A stretch of DNA of 64,000 nt from Psychrobacter alimentarius (lineage in GTDB: Bacteria; Pseudomonadota; Gammaproteobacteria; Pseudomonadales; Moraxellaceae). Below the pieces are notes generated by a model. The model searched no databases. It was not told where the DNA came from and was given only the letters and a program-made list of their open reading frames with translations. Positions 44,283 through 53,365 of this stretch are shown piece by piece; positions within the stretch are counted from its first letter, which is position 1; every line of letters starts with the position of its first letter. The stretch is from assembly GCF_001606025.1 (NCBI RefSeq), contig NZ_CP014945.1:186001-250000 (forward strand), given 5' to 3'. Made by a program: the position numbers and the translations under genes.

Positions 44283-44355
44283 ATTGTCTGGTATCTTTAA
44301 TTTATCTATTGCTCATAAGACGATTTAACTTTTATCAAGTAGTAACTGAATAAAA

Positions 44356-44559
44356 TTAGTATTTATTTTCAGTGCGCCAAGCATCAACTTCACGTTCAGC
44401 GTCTTCTTTGTTATGACCATAACGTTCCTGGACTTTACCTACTAGCTTATCACGACTGCCTTCAACATGTAATAAATCGTCATCAGTAAGATCAGCCCAT
44501 TTTTGTTTTACTGAGCCTTTCATCTGGTTCCAGTCACCTTTTAGAGTATGTTCGTTCAT
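44356..44559 (-). CDS. CsbD-family stress protein
   Basis: 67 residues, the CsbD pattern complete: MNEHTLKGDWNQMKGSVKQKW, LTDDDLLHVEGSRDKLVGKVQERYGHNKEDAEREVDAW. In other bacteria CsbD proteins are induced by general stress; their molecular job is unknown. AAGGAA is upstream of the start. It has its own terminator. Confidence 0.95.
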   Translation of the reverse strand: MNEHTLKGDWNQMKGSVKQKWADLTDDDLLHVEGSRDKLVGKVQERYGHNKEDAEREVDAWRTENKY

Positions 44560-45006
44560 TATTATATTCCTTCTATTATTATCAAAGTGGTTGTAAAGAC
44601 AATTGTTCCATCTGTCTTTTATTCATTAACTTTTTACTCAGCAAGCTCATATATGAGCCAACTGGTGATATCTAATATAGGCATTCCTAATCCACTTGTC
44701 TGTATAGGCAATGTTTAGAGTGTTTCTCCATTATAGTGATTTACACTTCTGTGTTATAAGCCGCTTATTTGTGTAATAACTGACGCGCTTTCTCAGTAAT
44801 CTACGTAAAAACCGTAAGCAAATTTAGCAAAAATAATTGCGGTTATAGCGTCGCTTAACACCTTTGTCCCAAATCTATGTACGGGTGTTAAACACTTAAT
44901 GATATACTTTTTAGAGAAATGGCTATAGGCTTATAGTTGAAATTATTTTTATATTTAATAATCATCATATTTAGTAAGTACTTTATAAAGCTTCTATAGA
45001 TAGACA
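44560..45006. other. Divergent spacer csbD / TetR gene
   Basis: 447 nt, no gene seen. It contains the 14-bp palindrome GCTCATATATGAGC (44645-44658) on the csbD side, and a TATAAT read on the minus strand at 44730-44735. Confidence 0.5.
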
Positions 45007-45747
45007 GTGGATACATTTGACCCAATGAATTTGATAGACATAGCGACTGAAATGCCTACAGAATCAAAGCGTGAGCAAGCCAAAGCCAAAACACGGCATG
45101 CTCTGCTAAAAAGTGCGTTGCAACTCTATAGTGCAGAAGGCGCTTGTGGCATGAGTATGAACAAGATTGCAAAAAACGCTGGTATTGCACAGCCCAGTTT
45201 TTACAATCATTTCGATAGCTTGGAGGCGCTACAAAACGAGTTGAGTGAGCAGCTCAAACATCACTATCTCTCACCCATGCGTACGGCTTGGATAACCATG
45301 CTCAAGGACTATACAACGTTGACAAGCGAGCAGTTTTATCAGCGTTGCCAGTATTGTTTGATCATGATTTTTGATGCAGCTTTTCAAAATATCGAGCTGT
45401 TTCAGCGCTTAATCGAAGATGGTTTGCGTGCGACAACGCAGGCAGAACATCAAGAGATATGCCAAAAGGGCGGTGTCACTGATCGTTTATCAGATAAAGG
45501 TTTGGGTCGCTTGATTGGTGAGATAAAAGAGTCATGGGCAGAAATATTTGCCCAAGGATTGACGTCAGCGCAGTGTTCTTTTGAAGCCTCTCAAGTCAAT
45601 CTCTGCGTTGATGTGGCTGTGGCGCAAGTCCATGAGTTGATAATAGGCTGCCACCAAGAGCGATACTCAAGGTCGCAGGCCATTGCTATCTTGTGCAAAA
45701 ATTTTGATGTGTTGTTTAGTAGTTTTTTTCACGAAAGCTGTCACTAA
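45007..45747 (+). CDS. TetR-family transcriptional regulator
   Basis: 246 residues with an N-terminal TetR helix-turn-helix: ALLKSALQLYSAEGACGMSMNKIAKNAGIAQPSFYNHFDSLEALQNEL (in parts), where the recognition helix is AGIAQPSFYNHF. The first 25 residues before the DNA-binding domain are acidic. Start GTG at 45007 or ATG at 45025. The C-terminal ligand domain gives no hint on the effector. It lies 117 nt before a molybdopterin oxidoreductase gene on the same strand, so it could control that gene or itself. Confidence 0.88.
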   Translation: MDTFDPMNLIDIATEMPTESKREQAKAKTRHALLKSALQLYSAEGACGMSMNKIAKNAGIAQPSFYNHFDSLEALQNELSEQLKHHYLSPMRTAWITMLKDYTTLTSEQFYQRCQYCLIMIFDAAFQNIELFQRLIEDGLRATTQAEHQEICQKGGVTDRLSDKGLGRLIGEIKESWAEIFAQGLTSAQCSFEASQVNLCVDVAVAQVHELIIGCHQERYSRSQAIAILCKNFDVLFSSFFHESCH

Positions 45748-45864
45748 TCAATATAAAAAGTACTGTGGTGAGCAACCTCGTAAAAAAGTGATGGTTATCA
45801 CATTATTATGAAATGGAATTTATATAGCAGGGATGATCGTAAACACATAATAAGGAGCGTGACC

Positions 45865-48093
45865 ATGAGTAGCAAAGCTGTGCAGGACAACGAACAAACG
45901 CATTTTCGGACCTGTAATTTGTGCGAAGCGATGTGCGGTATCGTTATCAAACATGATGGTGACAAAGTACTATCGATTAAGGGTGATAAGGATGACCCGT
46001 TCTCACAAGGGTATATTTGCCCAAAAGCGACTGCCTTGCAGGATTTACATGAAGACCCTGATCGTTTGCGCCAGCCTGTCGAGAGAACGAAAGATGGCTG
46101 GAAGGAAATTAGCTGGCCTGATGCCTTGGACAAAGTAGCAGTAGGCATCAAATTCGTACAGCAAAAACATGGCAAAAACGCCCTTGGGATCTACCTTGGC
46201 AATCCAAATGTCCACAACTTGGGCGGGATGCTAACGATTAAGCATCTACTGGGTAGCATCAAGACGCGCAGTCGTTTTTCTGCCACTTCCATCGACCAGT
46301 TACCCCATCACATCGTGAGTATGCATTTATTCGGTCATATGCTGCGTATTCCTGTTCCTGACATCAATCGTACCCAATACATGCTCATCATAGGTGGTAA
46401 TCCGCTGGCGTCTAACGGCAGTATTATGACCGCACCAAACATGCGCCAAAAACTAAAAGACATCAAAGCTCGCGATGGTAAAGTGGTGGTGATTGACCCA
46501 AGACGGACCGAAACCGCAGAGATTGCAAGCGAGCATCATTTCATACGCCCAGCGACCGACGTGTTATTGCTACTAGCAATGCTGAACGAAACCTACGCGC
46601 AAGGTTATGCCGATAAAGCGCGGCTTAACAATAATAAAGCGGTGTCGTTAGCTCCAGAGATTGAGCGAATCGCAGACTTTGCCAAAGATTATAGTGCAGA
46701 GTCAGTGGCCAGCATTACTGGTATTGCCGCAGTTGACATCAAACGCATGGTGACAGAGTTTTGTGAAGCACCGAGCGCCGTCTGTTATGGCCGTATGGGC
46801 GTCTCAGTACAAGCGTTTGGCTTGTTAAGCCAGTATCTGATTATGGTGATAAATATCGTCACTGGGCGCTTAGATGAAGCCGGTGGCTTGATGTTCCCTA
46901 AACCTGCGGTGGATGTGGTCAATAACTCAGGCCCTGGCTATTTGGGCAAGCGCCACAGCCGAGTGAATAATTTGCCCGACTTCAATGGCGATTATCCAGT
47001 GGTTGCCATGGCGGATGAGATGTTGGTAGAAGGCGAAGGACAATTAAAAGGATTTATGACGGTTGCAGGCAATCCTGTTTTGAGTACCCCCAATGGTGAA
47101 AAATTGGATACGGCGCTGGCAAACTTGGACTTTATGGTGTCGTTGGATTATTTCATCAATGAAACCAGTCGTCATGCCCATATTATTTTGCCACCCGTCT
47201 CACCTTTAGAGCGCGATCATTACGACGTGACCTTTAACAACTTTGCGGTACACAATGTCGCTAAATATTCAAAAGCCTTGTTTCGTAAACATAAAAAAGC
47301 CAAACACGATTGGCAGATTTATTTAGAGCTGGCAAAGCGTCTGGATAAAAAAGTATCGATGGCTACTAAGGTTGAACGCCTACTCATCAGTGTCTTGGGA
47401 CCGAAATTCATACTTGATCAAGGCCTAAGACGCGGCCCCTATAAAGGTTTGAATTTAAAAAAATTGAAAAAAAATCTGCACGGCGTTGACTTGGGGCCGC
47501 TCAAACCAATGCTGCCACAAGCCTTAAAGCACAAAGATCAGAAAATCCATCTAAATGTAGATTTTTATCAAGCAGATTTAGACCGTGTACAAGCGATGAT
47601 GCAAGATTATGACGACACACAAATCTTACTCATAGGTCGTCGCCATGTACGTAGCAACAATTCTTGGTTGCATAACAGCCAGCGCTTGGTCAAAGGCAAG
47701 TCTCGTTGTACGCTCATGCTGCATCCAGAAACAGCAGAGCAGCACGGTATTAAAGACGGTCAAGATGTGAGAGTGACCTCTCGAGTAGGCAGCGTGGTCA
47801 TTACAGCAGAAGTGACCGATGAGCTGATGCCAGGTGTTGTCAGTATTCCGCATGGTTTTGGTCATGGACGTAAAGGCGTTAAGCAAAAAATTGCGCAAGC
47901 CCATGCTGGTGTCAGTGTGAACGATCTGACAGACGATACATTGATTGATACATTAAGTGGTAATGCAGCGGTGAATGGCGTGCCAGTGCAATTAGAGGCA
48001 GTCGCGCCTGAAACGTCTAATCTGGACACTACTGACTCAAAAACTGATTCACCAACCACTACATCTGATAGCGAATCCAGCAGTGCAGCCTAG
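45865..48093 (+). CDS. Molybdopterin oxidoreductase family protein
   Basis: About 742 residues. The N-terminal 4Fe-4S site is CNLCEAMC with a fourth Cys in YICPKA. The molybdopterin domain follows, with GGNPLASNGSIMTAPNM and VVIDPRRTETA, then a C-terminal molydopterin-dinucleotide-binding domain (LIGRRHVRSNNSWLHNSQRL, VRVTSRVGSVVI). No Tat signal is present, so it is cytoplasmic. Start at 45865 has AAGGAG 7 nt upstream. The molybdenum ligand could not be assigned with confidence. No second subunit or electron partner is adjacent. The last 35 residues are Ser/Thr/Asp-rich and disordered. Similar lone enzymes are often called formate dehydrogenase- or acetylene hydratase-like, which is not supported here. 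Confidence 0.88.
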   Translation: MSSKAVQDNEQTHFRTCNLCEAMCGIVIKHDGDKVLSIKGDKDDPFSQGYICPKATALQDLHEDPDRLRQPVERTKDGWKEISWPDALDKVAVGIKFVQQKHGKNALGIYLGNPNVHNLGGMLTIKHLLGSIKTRSRFSATSIDQLPHHIVSMHLFGHMLRIPVPDINRTQYMLIIGGNPLASNGSIMTAPNMRQKLKDIKARDGKVVVIDPRRTETAEIASEHHFIRPATDVLLLLAMLNETYAQGYADKARLNNNKAVSLAPEIERIADFAKDYSAESVASITGIAAVDIKRMVTEFCEAPSAVCYGRMGVSVQAFGLLSQYLIMVINIVTGRLDEAGGLMFPKPAVDVVNNSGPGYLGKRHSRVNNLPDFNGDYPVVAMADEMLVEGEGQLKGFMTVAGNPVLSTPNGEKLDTALANLDFMVSLDYFINETSRHAHIILPPVSPLERDHYDVTFNNFAVHNVAKYSKALFRKHKKAKHDWQIYLELAKRLDKKVSMATKVERLLISVLGPKFILDQGLRRGPYKGLNLKKLKKNLHGVDLGPLKPMLPQALKHKDQKIHLNVDFYQADLDRVQAMMQDYDDTQILLIGRRHVRSNNSWLHNSQRLVKGKSRCTLMLHPETAEQHGIKDGQDVRVTSRVGSVVITAEVTDELMPGVVSIPHGFGHGRKGVKQKIAQAHAGVSVNDLTDDTLIDTLSGNAAVNGVPVQLEAVAPETSNLDTTDSKTDSPTTTSDSESSSAA

Positions 48094-48164
48094 GCTAGAC
48101 AGACTTAGCTTGTATAAAAAAGCGCTCATATGTAGTTCATCCACTATAAAATAAAGATAGCGAG

Positions 48165-48230
48165 ACTGATATAAATTTTGCGCCGCCTCTGTCTGTAAAG
48201 GTACAGCAAGTAAGAAAAGTTTATATCAGT
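48165..48230. repeat. 66-bp inverted-repeat element, MITE-like
   Basis: Terminal inverted repeats ACTGATATAAA and TTTATATCAGT (11 bp, longer with one mismatch) flank a 44-nt centre. It lies 71 nt after the molybdoenzyme gene and before dadA's 3' end. No transposase is near. It may be a non-autonomous repeat element or a weak terminator. Confidence 0.5.
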
Positions 48231-48294
48231 ATTGCATGATAATGGATGTTATTTTTTTATTTAGGACTGACTATCGTTACATTAAGCGCCTTTC

Positions 48295-49620
48295 TTATGC
48301 GGTTATGCCCACAAAGTCAAAATCGACAGCGGGTGTCTCGCCTTGCATCAATAAGCTCAGCGCCTTTGCCGAACCGCAGGCATGTGTCCAACCAAGCGTT
48401 CCATGACCGGTATTGAGCCACAAATTATCGTAGGTCGAATCCACATTATGACTGCCGTGACGAACTTGACCCACATGGGCGCGTCCAATTAAAGGCACAT
48501 TAGAGGGCGTCATAGGTCGCAGTCCTGTCCAATACTGGACAGAGTTTGCAATGATGCCTTTTGGAAATAATTGCTGTACGCGCTTGGTAATGGCTTCGCA
48601 GCGCACCGTATTCAAATCTAAATTATAGCCATTGAATTCTGCCGTCCCTGCGACTCGTAGTTTGTCACCAAGACGTGAAGTCACCAGCTTAAATTCGTCA
48701 TCAATAAGGCTGATAAAAGGAGCATGGTGCGGCGCACGAGGATTAACTTGATAAGTGGCTGAATAGCCTTTTGCAGGAAAAATAGGCAGATGAATACCAA
48801 GCGTCTTCATCAATGGCGCACTATAACTGCCAAGCGCCAATACGTGGCTATCAGCACTAAAGGTTTGGGCGTTTTCGCCTTTGGGTCTGATGGTAATACT
48901 ATGGATACGTGGTCGACTGGCTTGCGTGTCGGTATTGAGAGCTAAAATCTCGGTGTCATATAAAAAACGGACGCCCGCTTCTATACAGCGCTGAGCAAGC
49001 CGCTGGGTAAAGAGGTGCGCATTGCCAGACTCATCGCGACTGGTATACGTCGCTCCCGTGAGTTTGTGAGCAATGTGATACAGCGCTGGCTCCAGACTCA
49101 CGGCGTTATTGATATCAATGACGTAGCGCTCACAGCCAAGTGCTTGCATGCGTTCTGTGGGTTTGAGAGCGGCATCAAACTCGGCCTGACTGGTATAAAA
49201 ATGCATGATACCGCGAGTCTGCTGCTCGTAATCAATGCCAATATCAGCCCGCAATTGTTGCAAGGCATCCCGTGAATACAGCCCCAGACGTATCATTTGT
49301 ACCAAATTGGCATCGGCTTTGTCAGCGCGGCATTCTTGCAAAAACTGCATGGCCCATTTGAGCTGCGCTTTATCCGCACGAAGCCGATAAAGCAACGGAG
49401 CGTCCTCTTTAAACAACCACTTAAGCGCTTTCATCGGCGTGGCTGGATTGGCCCAAGGCGTGGCATGCGAGACCGATATCTGACCACCATTGGCAAAAGA
49501 CGTTTGCATGCCTGCCGCTGATTCGCGCTCAATCACAGTCACGTCATAACCAGCTTGACGTAGATACCATGCGGTGGTCACGCCCACCACACCTGCTCCG
49601 AGTACCACAATATGTGTCAT
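48295..49620 (-). CDS. dadA: D-amino acid dehydrogenase small subunit DadA
   Basis: 441-residue FAD enzyme that oxidises D-alanine and other D-amino acids to keto acids, feeding electrons to the respiratory chain. FAD motif VVLGAGVVGVTTAWYLRQAG at the N-terminus, SFANGGQISVSHATPWANP, and the C-terminal YWTGLRPMTPSNVPLIG and NTGHGTLGWTHACGSA, all typical of DadA. No alanine racemase dadX gene follows. The next gene on the strand, upstream, is ygfZ, 56 nt away. Confidence 0.93.
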   Translation of the reverse strand: MTHIVVLGAGVVGVTTAWYLRQAGYDVTVIERESAAGMQTSFANGGQISVSHATPWANPATPMKALKWLFKEDAPLLYRLRADKAQLKWAMQFLQECRADKADANLVQMIRLGLYSRDALQQLRADIGIDYEQQTRGIMHFYTSQAEFDAALKPTERMQALGCERYVIDINNAVSLEPALYHIAHKLTGATYTSRDESGNAHLFTQRLAQRCIEAGVRFLYDTEILALNTDTQASRPRIHSITIRPKGENAQTFSADSHVLALGSYSAPLMKTLGIHLPIFPAKGYSATYQVNPRAPHHAPFISLIDDEFKLVTSRLGDKLRVAGTAEFNGYNLDLNTVRCEAITKRVQQLFPKGIIANSVQYWTGLRPMTPSNVPLIGRAHVGQVRHGSHNVDSTYDNLWLNTGHGTLGWTHACGSAKALSLLMQGETPAVDFDFVGITA

Positions 49621-49676
49621 AGGACGCTCTGCTGCGTTTTAGTAAAATAGGTAAGAGATATACGGATTGTTTGGGG

Positions 49677-50444
49677 CTATTTTGCGCGAGCAACATCTGC
49701 TTGTAGGGCAGGCGGTAAATCCAATACCGTTAACTCACTCTCAGCAAGGTGTTCTGGGCGAGCCACCACGAGCGCTTCAAAACCCTCAGCCGTCGTTAGG
49801 GTATTGACCACTTGGATTTTGTCCAGCTTATCCCCTGCTGTTGGCGCGGTACCTGCGCCTTTTACACTGGAGCCTTTTACATAGTGTAAAAATGCTTTTG
49901 GGGCAGATTTAAAATAGATACGAGCAATGACTTCTTGACCCAAGTAGCAGCCTTTGTCGTAGTCCATGCCGCCACGCTGATGCAGGCGCAGCTCTTGTGG
50001 TTGGAACTCACCTTGAGTGGCGGCAACGATCCAATAGTTGCCCGTAGCAAGACTACATTGCATCCACGCTTGCGTGTCTTTGGGCGTATTATGATCTTCT
50101 TTATGACTAAAAGTGGGCTCATCTGCCAGTACACAGGGATAAATAGCAATCGGTTCGCTGGTATCAAATTTAGAAAATGCCCCGAACTTTTTCAAGTGCG
50201 ATTGTAGAGATGCGGCACAATCGGCACTAATGACCACATCATATTGTTTTTCTGCCTGTTTTTTAATCCAAATACCAAATTCAATCCGACCTTTTAAATT
50301 GCCGATAGCTGCGGCTTGGTAGCTCAGTCCAAGTTTAGTGACATCACAGGTAAGCTGACCTTGGAGGAATTTTTCCGCGTCTTCCCCTTGAATGGTGAGT
50401 TGGGCAAACTGCGGCAGTATTGATGTGTCTGAAACTTGAGTCAT
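49677..50444 (-). CDS. ygfZ: YgfZ, folate-binding Fe-S cluster repair/tRNA modification protein
   Basis: 255 residues of the GcvT-related folate-binding family. The diagnostic motif is KGCYLGQEVIARIYF, with the conserved Cys; LTIQGEDAEKFLQGQLTCDV starts the fold. In E. coli YgfZ supports iron-sulfur enzymes such as MiaB. Shorter than E. coli YgfZ (326). It lies upstream of dadA on the same strand, 56 nt apart, and is divergent from the phnA-like gene. Confidence 0.9.
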   Translation of the reverse strand: MTQVSDTSILPQFAQLTIQGEDAEKFLQGQLTCDVTKLGLSYQAAAIGNLKGRIEFGIWIKKQAEKQYDVVISADCAASLQSHLKKFGAFSKFDTSEPIAIYPCVLADEPTFSHKEDHNTPKDTQAWMQCSLATGNYWIVAATQGEFQPQELRLHQRGGMDYDKGCYLGQEVIARIYFKSAPKAFLHYVKGSSVKGAGTAPTAGDKLDKIQVVNTLTTAEGFEALVVARPEHLAESELTVLDLPPALQADVARAK

Positions 50445-50625
50445 TATTATTATCCTTCTAATAAAAGTGTATTTAGTAAAGGTATGAGCAGCAAAATTGA
50501 GTGAGAAAAAAGCGTAAAAATAAATCTGGATGTAGCTACAAAGAGTACCACAAAACCGACAGTCATAAAAAATGTCATCGCTTGGCTATAGCTTGGGGCC
50601 GACACCCAATTTTCAAAGGTACAAA

Positions 50626-50655
50626 TTGGTTAAAGGTGACGAGTTACGGTACAAT
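50626..50655 (+). promoter_or_regulatory. Candidate promoter of phnA/yjdM gene
   Basis: TTGGTT (50626-50631), 18-nt spacer, TACAAT (50650-50655), about 46 nt before the start. The -10 context TTACGGTACAAT recurs at 61304-61315 before the RDD gene. Confidence 0.45.
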
Positions 50656-50701
50656 GTGAGCTCCAGAATACCCCTAATTTACGATGGCTGCCGAGGAAAT
50701 A

Positions 50702-51055
50702 ATGAGCTTACCTAATTGTCCAAAATGTGATGCTGAATATACGTACGAAGATGGTGCGTTACTGGTATGTCCGATGTGCGCTCACGAGTGGACGGCGGCT
50801 GAGACGGATGCGGCGCAAGCTGAAGACCAAGATGCCGTCATCCGCGATGCGGTGGGTAATGAGTTACAGGATGGCGACGCGGTCACCGTGATTAAAGATT
50901 TAAAAGTTAAAGGTTCCTCAATCGTCATCAAAGTGGGCACTAAAGCAAAAAGCATTCGCCTGTTGCCAGACGCGACCGATGGTCACGATATTGACTGCAA
51001 ACTTGATGGTTATGGTCCTATGAAGCTCAAATCTTCTGTGGTTAAAAAAGCATAA
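50702..51055 (+). CDS. yjdM: PhnA/YjdM zinc-ribbon protein
   Basis: About 117 residues. N-terminal zinc ribbon [21 protein letters not shown], here seen as CPKC and CPMC, followed by the PhnA domain [20 protein letters not shown] and [18 protein letters not shown]. Despite the old name PhnA it is not phosphonoacetate hydrolase, and its role is unknown. Start at 50702, preceded by GAGGAA; the six-residue longer frame is unlikely. It precedes hemL by 106 nt. Confidence 0.92.
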   Translation: MSLPNCPKCDAEYTYEDGALLVCPMCAHEWTAAETDAAQAEDQDAVIRDAVGNELQDGDAVTVIKDLKVKGSSIVIKVGTKAKSIRLLPDATDGHDIDCKLDGYGPMKLKSSVVKKA

Positions 51056-51161
51056 ATTGTAAAAATGTCTTGAAAGATTTGATAGTAAACAAATATAAGA
51101 CTGACGACATTTAGAAAATACAGACCGTATAGAATATAAAACCTATAAATAGAGAACAGCT

Positions 51162-52463
51162 ATGAGTACTAAAAACGAACAGCTATTTGCACAAGCCCGT
51201 AAACATATCCCAGGTGGCGTCAATTCACCCGTCCGCGCTTTTGCAGGGGTCGGTGGTACGCCAATCTTTATGCACCGTGCCAATGGCAGCAAAATCTATG
51301 ACACCGAAGACAATGCTTATATTGATTATGTTGGTTCTTGGGGCCCAATGATTTTGGGTCATGCGCATCCAAAAGTCATTGATGCGGTCAAAAAAGCCGC
51401 TGACGATGGTTTGAGCTTTGGGACACCAACGCCGTTTGAAACGACGGTTGCTGACAAGATTTGTGAGATTGTGCCAAGTGTTGAGATGATTCGTATGACC
51501 AGCTCAGGGACAGAAGCGACCATGAGTGCGATTCGTTTGGCGCGCGGCTACACTCAGCGTGACAAAATCGTCAAATTTGAAGGCTGCTACCATGGGCATT
51601 CAGACAGTCTGCTGGTAAAAGCAGGCTCAGGCATGCTCGATATCGGTGAGCCAACGTCTAAAGGCGTGCCAGCGGATTTTGCGAAGCATACCATTACGAT
51701 TCCTTATAATGATCCACAGGCGATCAAAGACTGTTTTGAGAAATGGGGCGACGAGATTGCTTGCGTTATCTTGGAGCCTATCGCTGGCAACATGAACATG
51801 GTCATTCCGGCGCAAGAATTCCATGATACCCTGCGTGCAGAATGTACCGCCAATGGCGCTGTGCTTATCTTTGATGAGGTCATGACAGGATTCCGCGTGG
51901 GTCTGGGCGGTGCGCAAGCACATTTTGGTATCACCCCTGATTTGACATGTTTTGGCAAAATCATCGGTGCAGGTCTACCAGTCGGTGCGTTTGGCGGTAA
52001 AGAAGAGATTATGTCTTGTATCGCACCCCTTGGCGGCGTGTATCAAGCTGGTACATTATCAGGTAATCCGCTAGCAATGCGTGCTGGTATTGCGATGTTT
52101 GAAGACTTAACGGCAGAGGGTTTTTACGAAGACTTATCTGCTAAAGTCGATCATCTGGTCGATGGCTTCCAAGCGGCAGCTGACAAGCATGGTATCAACC
52201 TACGTACTAATAAGCTTGGCGGTATGTTTGGTATGTTCTTTGTCAAAGACAGCACAACTGAAACGCCAAAAAACTTTGATGACGTGACAGAATGCGATAT
52301 GGATGTGTTCAATACTTTCTTCCACGGTATGCTCGATCGTGGTATTTACCTTGCGCCATCGGCTTATGAAGCAGGTTTTATGTCTATCAAACATAGTGCA
52401 GAAGATATTGATGCGTCGATTGCTGCTGCTGATGAGATTTTTGCAAACATGGCAAAGCAATAA
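51162..52463 (+). CDS. hemL: Glutamate-1-semialdehyde 2,1-aminomutase HemL
   Basis: 433-residue PLP aminomutase making 5-aminolevulinate, the C5 route to heme. Starts with [20 protein letters not shown], has [34 protein letters not shown], and PLP lysine in [17 protein letters not shown]. Length matches the family. A terminator hairpin follows, overlapping the 3' end of the convergent DUF962 gene. Confidence 0.96.
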   Translation: MSTKNEQLFAQARKHIPGGVNSPVRAFAGVGGTPIFMHRANGSKIYDTEDNAYIDYVGSWGPMILGHAHPKVIDAVKKAADDGLSFGTPTPFETTVADKICEIVPSVEMIRMTSSGTEATMSAIRLARGYTQRDKIVKFEGCYHGHSDSLLVKAGSGMLDIGEPTSKGVPADFAKHTITIPYNDPQAIKDCFEKWGDEIACVILEPIAGNMNMVIPAQEFHDTLRAECTANGAVLIFDEVMTGFRVGLGGAQAHFGITPDLTCFGKIIGAGLPVGAFGGKEEIMSCIAPLGGVYQAGTLSGNPLAMRAGIAMFEDLTAEGFYEDLSAKVDHLVDGFQAAADKHGINLRTNKLGGMFGMFFVKDSTTETPKNFDDVTECDMDVFNTFFHGMLDRGIYLAPSAYEAGFMSIKHSAEDIDASIAAADEIFANMAKQ

Positions 52464-52512
52464 TTTGACCGCTTAACGCTGTTTTTTTAGAATACGTGGT
52501 TTTAAACCATTG

Positions 52513-52548
52513 CCAGCACAAGTAAATCCATTACTGTGCTGGTTTTTT
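52513..52548 (+). terminator. hemL terminator overlapping DUF962 stop codon
   Basis: CCAGCACAAGTAA (52513-52525) pairs with TTACTGTGCTGG (52531-52542) with one bulge, then a T run. The stop codon of the minus-strand gene lies in the right arm at 52531-52533. Confidence 0.88.
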
Positions 52549-52965
52549 TCTGGCTCTGTCGTATTTGCGATCTTTTAAACTTAGATTACCGCGTAGTACA
52601 TCACTATACATGCGAAAATCGCTGGCAAAGCTTTTGAGCGGAAATTTAAAAGAGGCTGGTTTGTTTTTTTCGAAGAAAAAATGCCCAACCCATGCACAGG
52701 CGTAGCCGGCAGCAATACCTTTTAGTAAGGGGGTTGGAGAGCGGTCTTTGACAGATTTTGCTAGACCTAATAGACCAAAGCTGCTGCCAGCAAAATGCAA
52801 ACGGCGACATGCCATGTTTTGATGTTCACCCAAATAAAAATCGTAAAAATTTTGTTTTATCGAAGGATCGGCTTTTATAAGGTCTGTTTTGGTAGTTTTA
52901 TTGGTGTAATCGCCATCCTGAGTGGCTGCAGTTTCGGTCGAGAGCGCTGTGTCATTGAGGTTCAT
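52531..52965 (-). CDS. DUF962 (Mpo1-like) membrane protein
   Basis: 144 residues with the DUF962/Mpo1-like pattern: FYLGEHQNMACRRLHFAGSS, GYACAWVGHFFFEKNKPASF, and FPLKSFASDFRMYSDVL, with conserved His residues. Yeast Mpo1 is an iron-dependent dioxygenase acting on 2-hydroxy fatty acids; bacterial members are untested. Two hydrophobic stretches suggest membrane insertion. The first 40 residues are polar and unconserved. Confidence 0.88.
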   Translation of the reverse strand: MNLNDTALSTETAATQDGDYTNKTTKTDLIKADPSIKQNFYDFYLGEHQNMACRRLHFAGSSFGLLGLAKSVKDRSPTPLLKGIAAGYACAWVGHFFFEKNKPASFKFPLKSFASDFRMYSDVLRGNLSLKDRKYDRARKKPAQ

Positions 52966-53365
52966 GGTTTAGCATCCTTGCTAGTCATTTATTATATATC
53001 ACGTATGATGTACCCATTTATGCACCGATCAAAACACGTTTGAATAGACATCATGGCGGCTTTTATTTTTACTCTACATGTATAACTACTCAGTAAGTAA
53101 CTGTTATCTATTATAATATTCTTAAATTTTAATGTAGCAAACCAATCTGGTGAATACAAGTAACAGATGCGCCGCATGCGTCCATTATTTCATGAATAGT
53201 GTATTTGTCTTTATGTGCCAATGTTGTGTCTCTTGCCAGTTTTTGGCATAAATGCTTTAATGGTGGCAATTACATCGGTTCGCATAAATGTCATGTTTTC
53301 TGCCCGTGTAATTTCTATCGGTTCTTTGTCTCACTTTTAATCCCTATTCTTCCTATTTATCTGAC
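52966..53365. other. Divergent spacer DUF962 / ppx
   Basis: 400 nt, AT-rich, no gene or clear promoter seen. Confidence 0.5.

Larger units (their letters stand above)
43552..44355. other. Gene-free 0.8-kb stretch ending in two terminator hairpins
   Basis: 804 nt with no supported gene. It contains a perfect 18-bp palindrome (43814-43831), an ACTCAAT/ATTGAGT hairpin near 43902, and two strong hairpins (44125-44158 and 44251-44282). The second ends the csbD transcript. The first has no annotated gene in front of it on either strand, so an unannotated RNA is possible. Confidence 0.55.
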
